A stretch of 64,000 nucleotides of DNA from Geitlerinema sp. BBD 1991-9 (GTDB taxonomy: Bacteria > Cyanobacteriota > Cyanobacteriia > Cyanobacteriales > Geitlerinemataceae). The DNA is taken from positions 62,001 through 126,000 of the forward strand of contig LWRO01000021.1 of the NCBI GenBank assembly GCA_001657325.1, written 5' to 3'. Shown in pieces: positions 45,904 to 54,998 of the stretch; position 1 is the first letter of the stretch; every line of letters begins with the position of its first letter. The notes below the pieces were generated by a model. That model worked only from the letters and a program-made list of their open reading frames with translations. It did no database searches and had not been told where the DNA came from. Made by a program: the position numbers and the translations under genes.

Positions 45904-45963
45904 TTTTGAAAGCTTTAATTTTTGAGATTGCTAGTAGATTGTTATTAGATTGCGATAAGTTCT

Positions 45964-47373
45964 ATGTTCGATCGATCTCCACCACCCAATAACCGCCTCC
46001 TCGCTCTCGAACGCGAGCTACTCAATCGCAGTCGATCGAGCGCACAACCCAATGTTTCTGAACCGCCACCTTCTTCTGAAGCTTATAGTTCTGACATCTA
46101 TAGTTCTGAAGCCTATAATTCTGAAAACCCAGGTAAGGACGTACAGAATGAAGCTAATTTATCGGATTCGACACCACACGATCGCAATTCGTCACCGTCC
46201 AATCGTTTATTTGACTTAGATCGATCGCTTCAATCTAGAAAAAACAGAAAACAAATCATAAATCAACCAAGGAGATCGACACCTCAACCTCCGCCAGTTA
46301 CTCGAAAAACTATACAGTTTGAATCTTACATTTTCGATACGGGAGAGCCGATCGTCGTTCAATATCAACCCTCTTTAACGCCTCCGGATTCAGTCGAACA
46401 GGTTGACAATCGATCGGCGATTCCCGAACCAATTCAACAAAACGACCCTATAACAGACACAGTTTTAGAAAGCCATAACGGTCATCGATCGAGTCGATCG
46501 AACGGCCATCTTACAGATAACATTACAGATAGCCTTAAAACAGATATCGCTACAGAAACTGAAACGCAAAAATCCGACAAATCTACACACAACGGGTTCC
46601 ACGAAGCCTTCGGCGATATCAGCGAAGAGATGAGTTACGCCACATCTTTCGATTTGGGAACTGTTGAAGTGGAAATTCCCTTTGACGAGTTCGACCGAGC
46701 GATCGACGAGCAAAACAATCGAGATCGAGCGAGCGCACAATCCTACTCTCTCGATCCTCGTTTTGATGAATTTGACGAGGCGATCGACTTGGGAAAGCCA
46801 TCTAGCGATCGCCATCGATCGCCCCCAACTCCAAACAAGGAGGGGGAAAACAAAATCGCAAATTTATCTAAAAACTCACCTGTAACTTTATCGAGAAAAG
46901 CTTTACCAACGTCTCGATCGAACCGCGAAGCAGCTCACGCTGAAACACCATTCATTGAAGCATCTACGATCGATCGAACCATTGACTCGATTTCATTCCC
47001 ATCGATTGCAGAATTGCCGATCGCAGAATTACCGATCGCACAATTCACGGGTCAGGTATTCAACGCATCGCTTCCCGTCATCGCGTATATTTTCCTTTAC
47101 ACGCTCGGTTTCTTTATTGCTTTAGCGCAGCTTTTCTGGCTGGCTGTCGCCGTTTTAGCAGTTGCAGCAAACTCAGAAAAGTCTGAACCTTCCCCGGAAA
47201 TTGACACACCGGTCGATCGAGAACTGCGAGTTCTCAAAGCATCATTAGATAATATCAATTGTTCGCCTCAAAAACTCAACCGAGCGCCACCTTCATCGAA
47301 CGAATTAAATAATCGATCGAGTAACAATTGCTCGAAAAAATTTATAACCGCTTCAACTTCCAAACAACCATGA
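45964..47373 (+). CDS. Disordered protein with repeated short motifs and one membrane segment
   Basis: A 469-residue protein, mostly disordered and Ser/Asn/Pro-rich. Two copies of an NRLxxLxRxLxxR motif lie at residues 10-22 (NRLLALERELLNR) and 80-92 (NRLFDLDRSLQSR), and two of an FDEFDxAID motif at 240-248 and 267-275. A strongly hydrophobic segment (about 368-402) would anchor the protein, leaving a long N-terminal arm. The stop overlaps the next start in an ATGA arrangement. The same motifs appear in the next protein, so the pair may share a docking partner. Confidence 0.75.
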   Translation: MFDRSPPPNNRLLALERELLNRSRSSAQPNVSEPPPSSEAYSSDIYSSEAYNSENPGKDVQNEANLSDSTPHDRNSSPSNRLFDLDRSLQSRKNRKQIINQPRRSTPQPPPVTRKTIQFESYIFDTGEPIVVQYQPSLTPPDSVEQVDNRSAIPEPIQQNDPITDTVLESHNGHRSSRSNGHLTDNITDSLKTDIATETETQKSDKSTHNGFHEAFGDISEEMSYATSFDLGTVEVEIPFDEFDRAIDEQNNRDRASAQSYSLDPRFDEFDEAIDLGKPSSDRHRSPPTPNKEGENKIANLSKNSPVTLSRKALPTSRSNREAAHAETPFIEASTIDRTIDSISFPSIAELPIAELPIAQFTGQVFNASLPVIAYIFLYTLGFFIALAQLFWLAVAVLAVAANSEKSEPSPEIDTPVDRELRVLKASLDNINCSPQKLNRAPPSSNELNNRSSNNCSKKFITASTSKQP

Positions 47374-50300
47374 AAAAGTCTAAATCGTCTAACCGACTCT
47401 CCGATCTCGATCGCAATCTGACATCGCACCAACCATCCCCCCAACCCGAACGCACTCCGTCAGGTTCTGGTTCTTTATTCAATCTCGAACGATCGATCGA
47501 ACACAACGGTCAAAGTGCGCCTCAACCGTCCTACGCAGAAGCGAAATCCTTTGACGACAACGAATCGATCGAAGTTGAAGGAAACGGTTACAGCGATCGC
47601 CAAACCACTGCACGAGCGTTCGACGTTGACGAATCGATCGCCCTCGAATATCAATCTTCGCAATCAGAATCTAACTACGCCGCCGCCAGTTCTTGGGACA
47701 GCAAAGCCGATGAAATTGTCACAGAGTCTATGCCCTTTGAGGCTCAAGCTTTTGAGGTAGAACCGGAAGCGATAACAGGAGAGAATACATTTAATATTGA
47801 GAAAAGGAACAATCGAGCGAGTGCCTTAGAAACAGAAGTGGAAGTCCTCCGCCAAGAAGTTCAATCCTTGCGACATCAGCCCCCCACTTCACCGCCAACA
47901 GATACCACCGCCGAGCAACTGCGACATATCCAAAACGAAATCCGCGCGTTAGGAGAAGCGAGATCGCAACAATCCCCGGATTCAGAAGCCTTCACTAACC
48001 AACTTCGATCGCTTCGCAGCGAACTTCAAGCCTTACGGGACAAGCGCGAAGTTGAAGCACTCAGTCACGATTACTGGGAAGCATTGGAACTCGAACCACA
48101 CTTCCAAGATTTCGATCGAGAAATCGATTCTCCCCCGTTATCAGAGGCAAAACAAACCGTTGAACCTCCGGCGCAACCTGTTCGGGCCGAAGTGATTCCT
48201 TCAGAAGAACCCGATCCAATGGTTAAAGCACAATCGGTTGACTTCGATTTTTCCGAGCAGTTCGCCGAGTTCGATCGAATGATGGACGAAAGCGAACCAG
48301 AACCTGTAGAAAGTGAAGCGATGGCAGTTTCTTCGGTTGAAACGACTGTCGAACATTCAGATCGCAATACTGAAATTGCCAATTCTGCGAGCGAGGCCAT
48401 GGCCGTTGGAAATCGCTTTTCGAGTGCGATGGCAACGGGTAATCCTGGTGCAGATGCACTGGAAGCAGTGGCTAACGCCGCCACCTTTAGAAGTGGGTTG
48501 AATATTCAGGTGGGGCCCAACAAAGATACAGCAACCGGATGGCTGGGTTTGAACGTACATCCCCTTCAAGAGTTAGAAACCATTCACGCACAGGTCGTTC
48601 GTAAGGCGGTACGAGATTTAGAGCAACGAGGCATTAAAAAAGGTAGCGACGAACAGCAAGAAGCAGAATATCAAGCCCTATTGCAATATTTTGCATTTCA
48701 GGGAACCGAACCCAGTCCGCTCGGACAAGACGAATCGATAACCTCACCGGTCAAAGCATTTTCTTTAGCAAAAAGTCAACTTCAAAGTATCCAAAAGGAA
48801 ATACAAAATTTACTCGACACGGACAAAACAAACGCAACCTATTCTGAAAATCTCTACAAACGAGCAGCCGATGCAGTGGGCCTCCTCGATATGGCTTTTT
48901 CAAGCTTCGAGGGTTTGCCAAGTTTCAATTTAAATCAATTGCCAATCCTGAAAGTCGTTAATGATGAATTGACAACAGCCCAAACGAACCTGGGTGCTTT
49001 GACCGATTCAAGAATTAATCCAAAAGATAAAATTGACCAAGTCGAACAAGCTTGTAAACGTTTGGCAAAAAAGGGAATACCCGAGCTAGGTCAAGCGATG
49101 GAAGGACTCGCAAAAATCTCGACGATCTTCTCGATCGAGCCGTTTTTCCTCTTCCGTCTTATGGTTCCGTTTCAGGTTGTATTTGCGGGTGGTGTGACTA
49201 AAGACAATACCCGAAAAGCCAGTGGAGAAGTCACCGATCTACTCAACAACGAACTAACCTGGTTGTTCCCTTGGTTGCAGGGAAAAATGGTCGAACTCGA
49301 TCTCGCTTTGAAAGAACTCGATCCGGACGGAGACAAGCTGTTCTTTCATCTCAAGGGTGGTCGCGCTCAAGCGTATCTCCTCCGACAGCCTGAGACGGGT
49401 AAAAACGATTGGGATACCGGAATTATCATCAATCCCGATCTGCCAGCAACAGAATGGCATCGAGTCTTTAATGACGTACATAATCTCGTGCTTGAAAAAC
49501 TGCGAAAGTTTAAGCAAGAATTTTTTATTCTGATTCATCGAGAATCGAACAACACGATTACAAAGATGTTCGATTTAATGAGAGGTGTCAGAGCACCGCA
49601 TCAGGAATACGATCTGGCTGACGATTCCCGAGGTTACGATTGGGATCCCAGTGATGCCAAAGAAAGTTGTAAAGCAGAGTTGATCGATATTGGAATTCCT
49701 CGTCGAGACTCGATCGAGGCGATCGAACACTGGTATCACACGCGCCCTTATCTCAGTCAGTTTAATAACGTCCCAATTCCAGGTCACCTGTATTTTGTGG
49801 ATGAATACCTGACGATGATTCGAGAAGCACTTTCCGGTGAATCTCCGTCTCCACGCAAGAGTCCCAAACGGATCAGACGTTTGTTCCAGGTGATGAATAT
49901 CGATCCCAATCGGGATGATACACTCGATAACCTGGTCAATCGCATCTTGCAAGAATTACCTGCTTTAGAGTCACCATTTGAAAATCTCAGCAGCGCATAC
50001 GATTTGAGACAATCGTTGGACACGGCTAACCGAGCTACATCCTATGCTAAGCGATTAATTATTCTACAGCTCGCTCAGTTTAAGAAAGCGTATGAGATGG
50101 TAATCGAACCGGATTTTCAACGCCTGTTAGATCCACAGTTTCAGGCACAAACCCAAAAAGCAATGCGGCTCGATCTCGAGCCATCTAAGATTACTGCACC
50201 AGAAATTCTAAGCGGTATACCCGGTCTCAAGGAAATTGCCACTGGAATTAAGAGCGATAAGGATAAAAATCCGAACTCATGGAATCAAGACTATGATGGA

Positions 50301-51077
50301 CTTCTCAAGCGTGTTGTGGTCGCCCATCAGATTTCTAAAGATTTCGAGACGCACTTTAAAGCTCGCGCGAACTTCTTTGGCTTTGGGCTTAATCCCGATT
50401 CGACTCAACAGACAAGGCGCAAAGATTTAGAAAAATTTATCAAGGCTCTGTATCACGAATCTGCTTTTGCCAGACTTGCCACTGAAGGCGAAATGGAAGT
50501 TCAGATTGCAATCTGTGGTAGTTTTGCTGCTTATCTTCATGCAGAGTATGCCAAGCTCGAACCTGAGTTGAAAGCCAAGCTCGAACCGGTGACGCGAATT
50601 GACCTCAAGATCTTCTTTTGGAACCCCGATGCCGATCCCAATGTCGTCATGCAGGATTGGTTTATGGAGCCAATGCTGAAAACTGGATCGACTTTTATTG
50701 TCGAATACAATAAAGCGGCAGAGCAATTCACAAAATTGGAAATTCGCCTCCACAAAGGAGAGATTCTCGGACGAACGTATCAAAAACCTACAATTGGCGA
50801 TTACGAATATCAGCCGACCATTCTTCGGATTCGAGCGGAAAAAGACTTTGGCCCCGGGCAACTCTGGCCGCAACAACTCGCGTTTATTCGAGGATTTCCG
50901 GTTGTATCGATGCGCGATTTAATTCGCGAATACGATCGACGAGCTGCCCATGCCGCAGAATGGGGGCGGGTGCAAAAACTCAAAGACACGTCGGCAGTTC
51001 TTCGGGAGTTGTTAACTCGTTTTGACGGAACTGCCCCGACTGTAAACGAACGTAGAAGTCGGCTGTCGGGTCGATAA
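47370..51077 (+). CDS. 1235-residue protein with two nucleotidyltransferase-like domains
   Basis: The ATG at 47370 overlaps the previous stop (ATGA). The N-terminus repeats the same motifs as its neighbour: NRLSDLDRNLTSH (8-20), SLFNLERSIEH (35-45), FQDFDREID (245-253) and FAEFDRMMD (298-306), in disordered and coiled-coil (about 150-230) sequence. A first NTase-like domain has KGGRA (662-666), NDWD (679-682) and ELIDIGIPRRDS (770-781). A second has ICGSFAAYL (1048-1056), RIDLKI (1076-1081) and FPVVSMRDLIREY (1176-1188). The first keeps all three acidic positions; the second has Lys in one, so may be inactive. Unsupported by any search. Confidence 0.7.
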   Translation: MKKSKSSNRLSDLDRNLTSHQPSPQPERTPSGSGSLFNLERSIEHNGQSAPQPSYAEAKSFDDNESIEVEGNGYSDRQTTARAFDVDESIALEYQSSQSESNYAAASSWDSKADEIVTESMPFEAQAFEVEPEAITGENTFNIEKRNNRASALETEVEVLRQEVQSLRHQPPTSPPTDTTAEQLRHIQNEIRALGEARSQQSPDSEAFTNQLRSLRSELQALRDKREVEALSHDYWEALELEPHFQDFDREIDSPPLSEAKQTVEPPAQPVRAEVIPSEEPDPMVKAQSVDFDFSEQFAEFDRMMDESEPEPVESEAMAVSSVETTVEHSDRNTEIANSASEAMAVGNRFSSAMATGNPGADALEAVANAATFRSGLNIQVGPNKDTATGWLGLNVHPLQELETIHAQVVRKAVRDLEQRGIKKGSDEQQEAEYQALLQYFAFQGTEPSPLGQDESITSPVKAFSLAKSQLQSIQKEIQNLLDTDKTNATYSENLYKRAADAVGLLDMAFSSFEGLPSFNLNQLPILKVVNDELTTAQTNLGALTDSRINPKDKIDQVEQACKRLAKKGIPELGQAMEGLAKISTIFSIEPFFLFRLMVPFQVVFAGGVTKDNTRKASGEVTDLLNNELTWLFPWLQGKMVELDLALKELDPDGDKLFFHLKGGRAQAYLLRQPETGKNDWDTGIIINPDLPATEWHRVFNDVHNLVLEKLRKFKQEFFILIHRESNNTITKMFDLMRGVRAPHQEYDLADDSRGYDWDPSDAKESCKAELIDIGIPRRDSIEAIEHWYHTRPYLSQFNNVPIPGHLYFVDEYLTMIREALSGESPSPRKSPKRIRRLFQVMNIDPNRDDTLDNLVNRILQELPALESPFENLSSAYDLRQSLDTANRATSYAKRLIILQLAQFKKAYEMVIEPDFQRLLDPQFQAQTQKAMRLDLEPSKITAPEILSGIPGLKEIATGIKSDKDKNPNSWNQDYDGLLKRVVVAHQISKDFETHFKARANFFGFGLNPDSTQQTRRKDLEKFIKALYHESAFARLATEGEMEVQIAICGSFAAYLHAEYAKLEPELKAKLEPVTRIDLKIFFWNPDADPNVVMQDWFMEPMLKTGSTFIVEYNKAAEQFTKLEIRLHKGEILGRTYQKPTIGDYEYQPTILRIRAEKDFGPGQLWPQQLAFIRGFPVVSMRDLIREYDRRAAHAAEWGRVQKLKDTSAVLRELLTRFDGTAPTVNERRSRLSGR

Positions 51078-51113
51078 TAGACCTCCTGCGTGAATATTTT
51101 GACCCCATTCCAA

Positions 51114-51136
51114 CCCTCCCCTTCACAAGGGGAGGG
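51114..51136. terminator. GC-rich hairpin after the ten-gene cluster
   Basis: CCCTCCCC and GGGGAGGG pair around a TTCACAA loop. A second CCCC-TTCACAA-GGGG hairpin follows at about 51148-51163. They lie between the cluster end and the convergent reductase gene, so could end transcription from both sides. The repeated sequence is a common type of intergenic cyanobacterial repeat. Confidence 0.5.
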
Positions 51137-51175
51137 AGTCAATTTCTCCCCTTCACAAGGGGGGATTAAGGGAGG

Positions 51176-52141
51176 TCAAACCGATCTCAAACTGGGTGCT
51201 GTCGAGTTTCGGTTCGCTCGATCGAGGAATTTGAGCTGACGATACAACAACTCGATTTGAGGTAAGTTCGTCCCAACCGCTTGAGATCGACGCAGGGGAT
51301 TGCCGAAAATAGCCTCGACTTCCAGCGCTCTCCCGGCTTCGTAATCGAGTTTCATGCTGGTGAGGTACGGTGTCATGTTCTCCGTCGTCACCAACATTTC
51401 AGAGACGAACTCGTCGGGAATCGATCGATCGCACGCCGCCGCACCTCTGACGACTTCGCTCATTAACGTCTCAACCGCGTGGCGACTGTCTGCATCGAAA
51501 ACCAATCGATCGGTTTTGGCATCCAACACCACCGATAAACCGTTAAAGGGAATATTCCAAACGAGCTTTTTCCACCTCGCCAGCAACAAATCCTCGTGAA
51601 AACGAATGGCGATTCCTGCTTGCTCGAAATCGGCGGCGATCGATTTCATCCGTTCGGTGATACCTTGGGGGGTGTAATCGGGGGTGTAGTCCGCCAGGGC
51701 AATCGGGCCGTAATCTAAATGTCGGATGTGTCCCGGGCCGATTTTATTGGAACAGATAAAGCACATCCCACCCATAACACGATCGCCACCGACAATTCGC
51801 GCTACTTCGTCTTCGATTCCCAATCCGTTTTGCAACACCAACACCACACCGTCATCGGCGACAACAGGTGGAAGCAGTTTCGATAGTTGATGGTTTTGAG
51901 TAGTTTTGAGCGCGAGGACGACAACATCGCAGGGTGGCATCTCGGACACCTCCCGATAGGCTTTAACCTGAGGAAGTTGAAAGTCGCCATCTGGGGATTC
52001 GATCGTCAAACCGTGTTGAGAGACTCGATCGAAATCGCTTCGGACTGAAAAACACACGTCGCATCCCGCTTTTTGCAGGCGAGCGCCGTAAAATCCCCCA
52101 ATTGCTCCAGTTCCCAGAATGGCATAGCGTCGTTCGGACAT
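51176..52141 (-). CDS. panE: 2-dehydropantoate 2-reductase family protein (PanE-like)
   Basis: A 321-residue NADPH-dependent reductase of the ApbA/PanE family, which makes pantoate for coenzyme A. The nucleotide-binding motif GTGAIGGFYGARL lies near residues 9-21. The family blocks VLVLQNGLGIEDEVARIVG and ARWKKLVWNIPFNGL, with its catalytic Lys, are present. The ATG at 52141 (MSERRYAILGTGAIG) is preferred over one at 52177. Some cyanobacterial paralogues have unproven substrates, so panE is the best rather than a certain name. The gene is co-directional with the next, 7 bp apart. Confidence 0.85.
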   Translation of the reverse strand: MSERRYAILGTGAIGGFYGARLQKAGCDVCFSVRSDFDRVSQHGLTIESPDGDFQLPQVKAYREVSEMPPCDVVVLALKTTQNHQLSKLLPPVVADDGVVLVLQNGLGIEDEVARIVGGDRVMGGMCFICSNKIGPGHIRHLDYGPIALADYTPDYTPQGITERMKSIAADFEQAGIAIRFHEDLLLARWKKLVWNIPFNGLSVVLDAKTDRLVFDADSRHAVETLMSEVVRGAAACDRSIPDEFVSEMLVTTENMTPYLTSMKLDYEAGRALEVEAIFGNPLRRSQAVGTNLPQIELLYRQLKFLDRANRNSTAPSLRSV

Positions 52142-52148
52142 TTGCGAG

Positions 52149-52751
52149 TTAGTGGAAATCGTCTTGCCAAATTCCAATATAAACGCGCGTGTTCCCCTCC
52201 CACTCGATCGTTCCTTCGAGGGAAGGTAGAGAAAAGGAATAGGCGGCGCGTTGGCGCGTCCACACTTGCTCGAAACCTTTGCGAACGGAAGTGTTCAGCT
52301 GACAACCGAGCATACTGTTGAGGGTGGAGAGGATCGTGTCGGGATCGACTGAAATCGCGAAAGAGGCTTCTGTTTGGCGCAATCGATCGGAGGCGTTGTC
52401 AAACAAGAACCCCAAACTGACCTCGTTGGGAACTAAGTTGTAGATATATGCCGTCGTATTTCCCCAGTACCCTGATTGAATATCGGTGGGCGAACCGACC
52501 ATTTGCTCGATCGAGCTTCGAGATGTTCCCGGCTGAAATCCGGGTAGTCCGAATCCTGTTGGTTCGGGGGTACAGGGAAACGGTTCGTTGGCATTTTCGG
52601 GAATGCTCGATGCCATCTCGAATTGCGCTGCGATCGATGGGGTAATGATGCCGAAAACGGGAAAACTGACCCATAGGAGAATGAATCCGAGTGAGTGGAG
52701 AAATGGCTGACATCGCAAAGCCGCACAACTGAAAATTGCAGTAACACACAC
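52149..52751 (-). CDS. Predicted exported protein of unknown function
   Basis: A 200-residue protein with a long hydrophobic N-terminus (LHSLGFILLWVSFPVFGIIT) and a likely cleavage after SIAA. The mature region contains GYWGNTTAYIYNLVPNEVSLGFL and looks beta-rich with two Cys. Not recognised. The start is GTG 52751; the ATG at residue 46 would remove the signal, so it is less likely. It lies just upstream of the panE-like gene on the same strand and may be co-transcribed. Confidence 0.6.
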   Translation of the reverse strand: MCVTAIFSCAALRCQPFLHSLGFILLWVSFPVFGIITPSIAAQFEMASSIPENANEPFPCTPEPTGFGLPGFQPGTSRSSIEQMVGSPTDIQSGYWGNTTAYIYNLVPNEVSLGFLFDNASDRLRQTEASFAISVDPDTILSTLNSMLGCQLNTSVRKGFEQVWTRQRAAYSFSLPSLEGTIEWEGNTRVYIGIWQDDFH

Positions 52752-53003
52752 GATTAGAGAATCCCAATGTAATAGCGTTTTTTGGAGGTTGAGTTTTGTT
52801 TATCGCCGTTTAAAAAGATTTATTTCATTATATTGCTATTCTTGGGCTTTGGCGAGAACAACTCGGATATCACAGTATTTGGTATAATTTTGTACGAAAC
52901 CTCGTTTTTTATTTGTATGTTAGATGTCGAATTTTATTGATTTTTCATAAAAGTGAATTATCTCATTATTGAAATTATATGATAATAGCTTGAAAGATTT
53001 ATT

Positions 53004-53115
53004 GGGTCTGTTGGAATTGCGGTGAAATTTGATTGCCTATGATACCCAGATCGGTGTCGGGGCGAACGGCCGTTCGCCCCGACAGCAAGGGTTTTGACTA
53101 ACTCCAACAGAACCC
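53004..53115. mobile_element. Family 2 MITE-like element, copy A
   Basis: About 112 bp with inverted ends GGGTCTGTTGGAATTG and CTAACTCCAACAGAACCC. The centre holds the perfect palindrome GTCGGGGCGAACGG plus its complement (28 bp in total), and beside it the TTTGATTGCCTATGATACC arm. It is inverted relative to copies B and C. No target duplication is clear. It sits in the 695-bp gap 52752-53446, which has no gene. Confidence 0.75.
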
Positions 53116-53446
53116 AAAACTTTTGACTCTCTACCATTTTTTGAATAAAGGGGGAGTCTCGAGATGGAGAGGCTGACATCTCGCACGGATCTGATACAAT
53201 TATTGTACTAAAATAGAATTCAACCCAAGTCGCTCCCCATCCGTGTCCAGAGGAATCATCAGCTATCTGATCGTCGATAATCTCGAAAAGCCCCCAAGGT
53301 TGCGAGAAGGTGTAATCGTGCGGCTGTTCGCCAACCGAGACAGTTCTCGAACGAGAGCAGCGGCGATCGATCTCGTTCGGACGTTGTGGGAAGAAGACCG
53401 TCTCCCGACAGAGCGCTTCGCTAACGGAATTACAGAGGAATCGATT

Positions 53447-53842
53447 ATGGCTGTATCGGAACCGACTTCAAACCAAGACTTACTCCCGGTCGAGCGCGGG
53501 GCCCAGGAATTATGTCACCTCCTGAACTTACAAGTCTCGCACCAGCAAGCTTGTACCGAGGCGCGCCCCCTGGTGTCCGTTTTACAAGCTGTGCTGGAAG
53601 AACAACGATCGCTCACGCCAGAAGAACTGGAAGTGGCGGGCGATCGAAAAACTGCAAAAACTCTTCAAAAAGTTGCAACCACCTACGCCGAACTCACGCG
53701 ATGCAGAGAATCGATGAGTGGCGACGCGCAACTCGTTCTCGATATTATCCAGGGTGACGTGTCTGGCGACGTTCAGATTGTTTCACCTAAAGAGGTGACG
53801 AATGGAGCAGTCACCAGTCGCCAGTCGCCAGTCACCAGTTAG
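53447..53842 (+). CDS. Small protein of unknown function
   Basis: A 131-residue, mainly helical protein starting MAVSEPTSNQDLLPVERGAQ. No family recognised. The frame is open upstream to 53243, but GAGGA before the ATG at 53447 supports this start. The last residues (TSRQSPVTS) come from the CAGTCGC heptamer array, which runs over the stop codon at 53840-53842. It lies convergent to the spermidine synthase gene, with a shared hairpin between. Confidence 0.6.
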   Translation: MAVSEPTSNQDLLPVERGAQELCHLLNLQVSHQQACTEARPLVSVLQAVLEEQRSLTPEELEVAGDRKTAKTLQKVATTYAELTRCRESMSGDAQLVLDIIQGDVSGDVQIVSPKEVTNGAVTSRQSPVTS

Positions 53843-53877
53843 CAGTCACCAGTCGCCAGTCGCCAGTCGCCAGTGAA
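53808..53877. repeat. Heptamer tandem repeat (CAGTCGC/CAGTCAC, ten units)
   Basis: Ten consecutive heptamers beginning CAGT, mostly CAGTCGC and CAGTCAC, with one CAGTTAG whose TAG is the stop of the upstream gene. It is the same class as the array at 61-109, where related units occur on the opposite strand. Confidence 0.85.
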
Positions 53878-53896
53878 GGCGGGGATGTTTCGATCG

Positions 53897-53927
53897 AAAA
53901 CCCGGTTCTCTCAAGAAACCGGGTTTT
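53897..53927. terminator. Bidirectional terminator-like hairpin
   Basis: AAAACCCGGTT pairs with AACCGGGTTTT around a nine-base loop. With A and T runs on both sides it can work for the plus-strand gene ending at 53842 and the minus-strand speE ending at 53942. The GGTTTCTNNAGAAACC-type repeat is common in cyanobacterial genomes. Confidence 0.7.
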
Positions 53928-53941
53928 GGAGATTTACAGTA

Positions 53942-54889
53942 TCAACCCTGTTTTGCGACTCCTTTTCCAAAGAACTTGGGCGGATGAGCTTTCGTGTAGA
54001 CTTCTGTTTCGTTGGCGATGGCGTTGCGGAGGTGGAGGGGAAGGTTCATCATTCCTACTAACGCCGTTCCGTCGAACATTTTTAAGCCTCCCGTCGTGTT
54101 TTCTGAGAGCGATCGATCGATCGCTGCGGGATCGGGAGTCGTTTCGATCGACTGTCTCGAAGCTAGTGCAAATCCCCACGGTGCGGCGTAGGTGGGAACG
54201 TAAGAATTATAAGATTGCACGTGAGGGAACACCGCCTTGAGGGTGTTGACAATGCGGGCGTGAAGTTGCAACTCCGCCGGTGCGACGGGGCCGGCTTGTA
54301 CGACGAAATGACCCGGTGGGGATAACACGTCGCGAATTTGCTCGAAATACTCTTTCGTAAACAGTTGGAACGACGGCCCTTCTTCGATGGGATCGGAAAG
54401 ATCGGAGATGACAACGTCCCACTGCGTATCCGTCTCGTCGAGATACTTCAAAGCGTCGCCGATAACCAGTTCCGTGCGGGGATCGTCGAAGGCGTTTTGG
54501 TGCATTTCAGGAAGATGTTGGCGACAGGCTTCGACGACAGCACCGTCGATATCTACCATCACCGCCCGTTCGACGCTCTTCCAACGCAGGACTTCCCGTA
54601 GCGTCGCCCCTTCGCCACCGCCGAGGATTAAGACGTTGCGGGGTGCGCCGTGGCCGATTGCGGCGGGATGGACGAGGGGTTCGTGGTAGAGAAACTCGTC
54701 TCCCGTGCAAGATTGCCATTTTCCATCGAGAACGAGGGCTTTTCCGTAAGCCCCCGTTTCTACGATGTACATTTCTTGATATTCCGTTTTTTGAAAGGCT
54801 AGAACTTGAGTTACACCGTGTAGGTAAACATCCCACGGTGTGATGTATTCTGTAATCCAAAGATCGGCTTTAACTTCACTGCCCGCCAT
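53942..54889 (-). CDS. speE: Spermidine synthase (polyamine aminopropyltransferase)
   Basis: A 315-residue aminopropyltransferase that makes spermidine from putrescine and decarboxylated SAM. The N-terminus has WITEYITPWDVYLHGVTQVL. The cofactor-binding core has VLILGGGEGATLREVL, VDIDGAVVEACRQHLPEM and GDALKYLDE; the DLSDP segment holds the catalytic Asp. The C-terminal part is longer than in the shortest homologues. It is soluble, and the ATG at 54889 fits the family start. The upstream 250 bp include a family 2 element that points at the divergent membrane-protein gene. Confidence 0.92.
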   Translation of the reverse strand: MAGSEVKADLWITEYITPWDVYLHGVTQVLAFQKTEYQEMYIVETGAYGKALVLDGKWQSCTGDEFLYHEPLVHPAAIGHGAPRNVLILGGGEGATLREVLRWKSVERAVMVDIDGAVVEACRQHLPEMHQNAFDDPRTELVIGDALKYLDETDTQWDVVISDLSDPIEEGPSFQLFTKEYFEQIRDVLSPPGHFVVQAGPVAPAELQLHARIVNTLKAVFPHVQSYNSYVPTYAAPWGFALASRQSIETTPDPAAIDRSLSENTTGGLKMFDGTALVGMMNLPLHLRNAIANETEVYTKAHPPKFFGKGVAKQG

Positions 54890-54998
54890 TGTTTTTTCGT
54901 TCCTTCAGCGTTGCTTGCAAACTTATTATTCTACCATCGATCGATTTCCAAAAATTAGCATCAGTAAAGCTTTAACTGTTCGCGGCTCACTATAAATG

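Noticed and set aside
36255-51077. A phage tail or extracellular contractile injection system
   Set aside because: No sheath, tube, baseplate, spike or AAA+ remodeller was found among the ten genes.
47370-51077. CBASS-type cyclic nucleotide defence
   Set aside because: No cap genes or typical effector; the nucleotidyltransferase-like match is not to the cGAS-like pattern.
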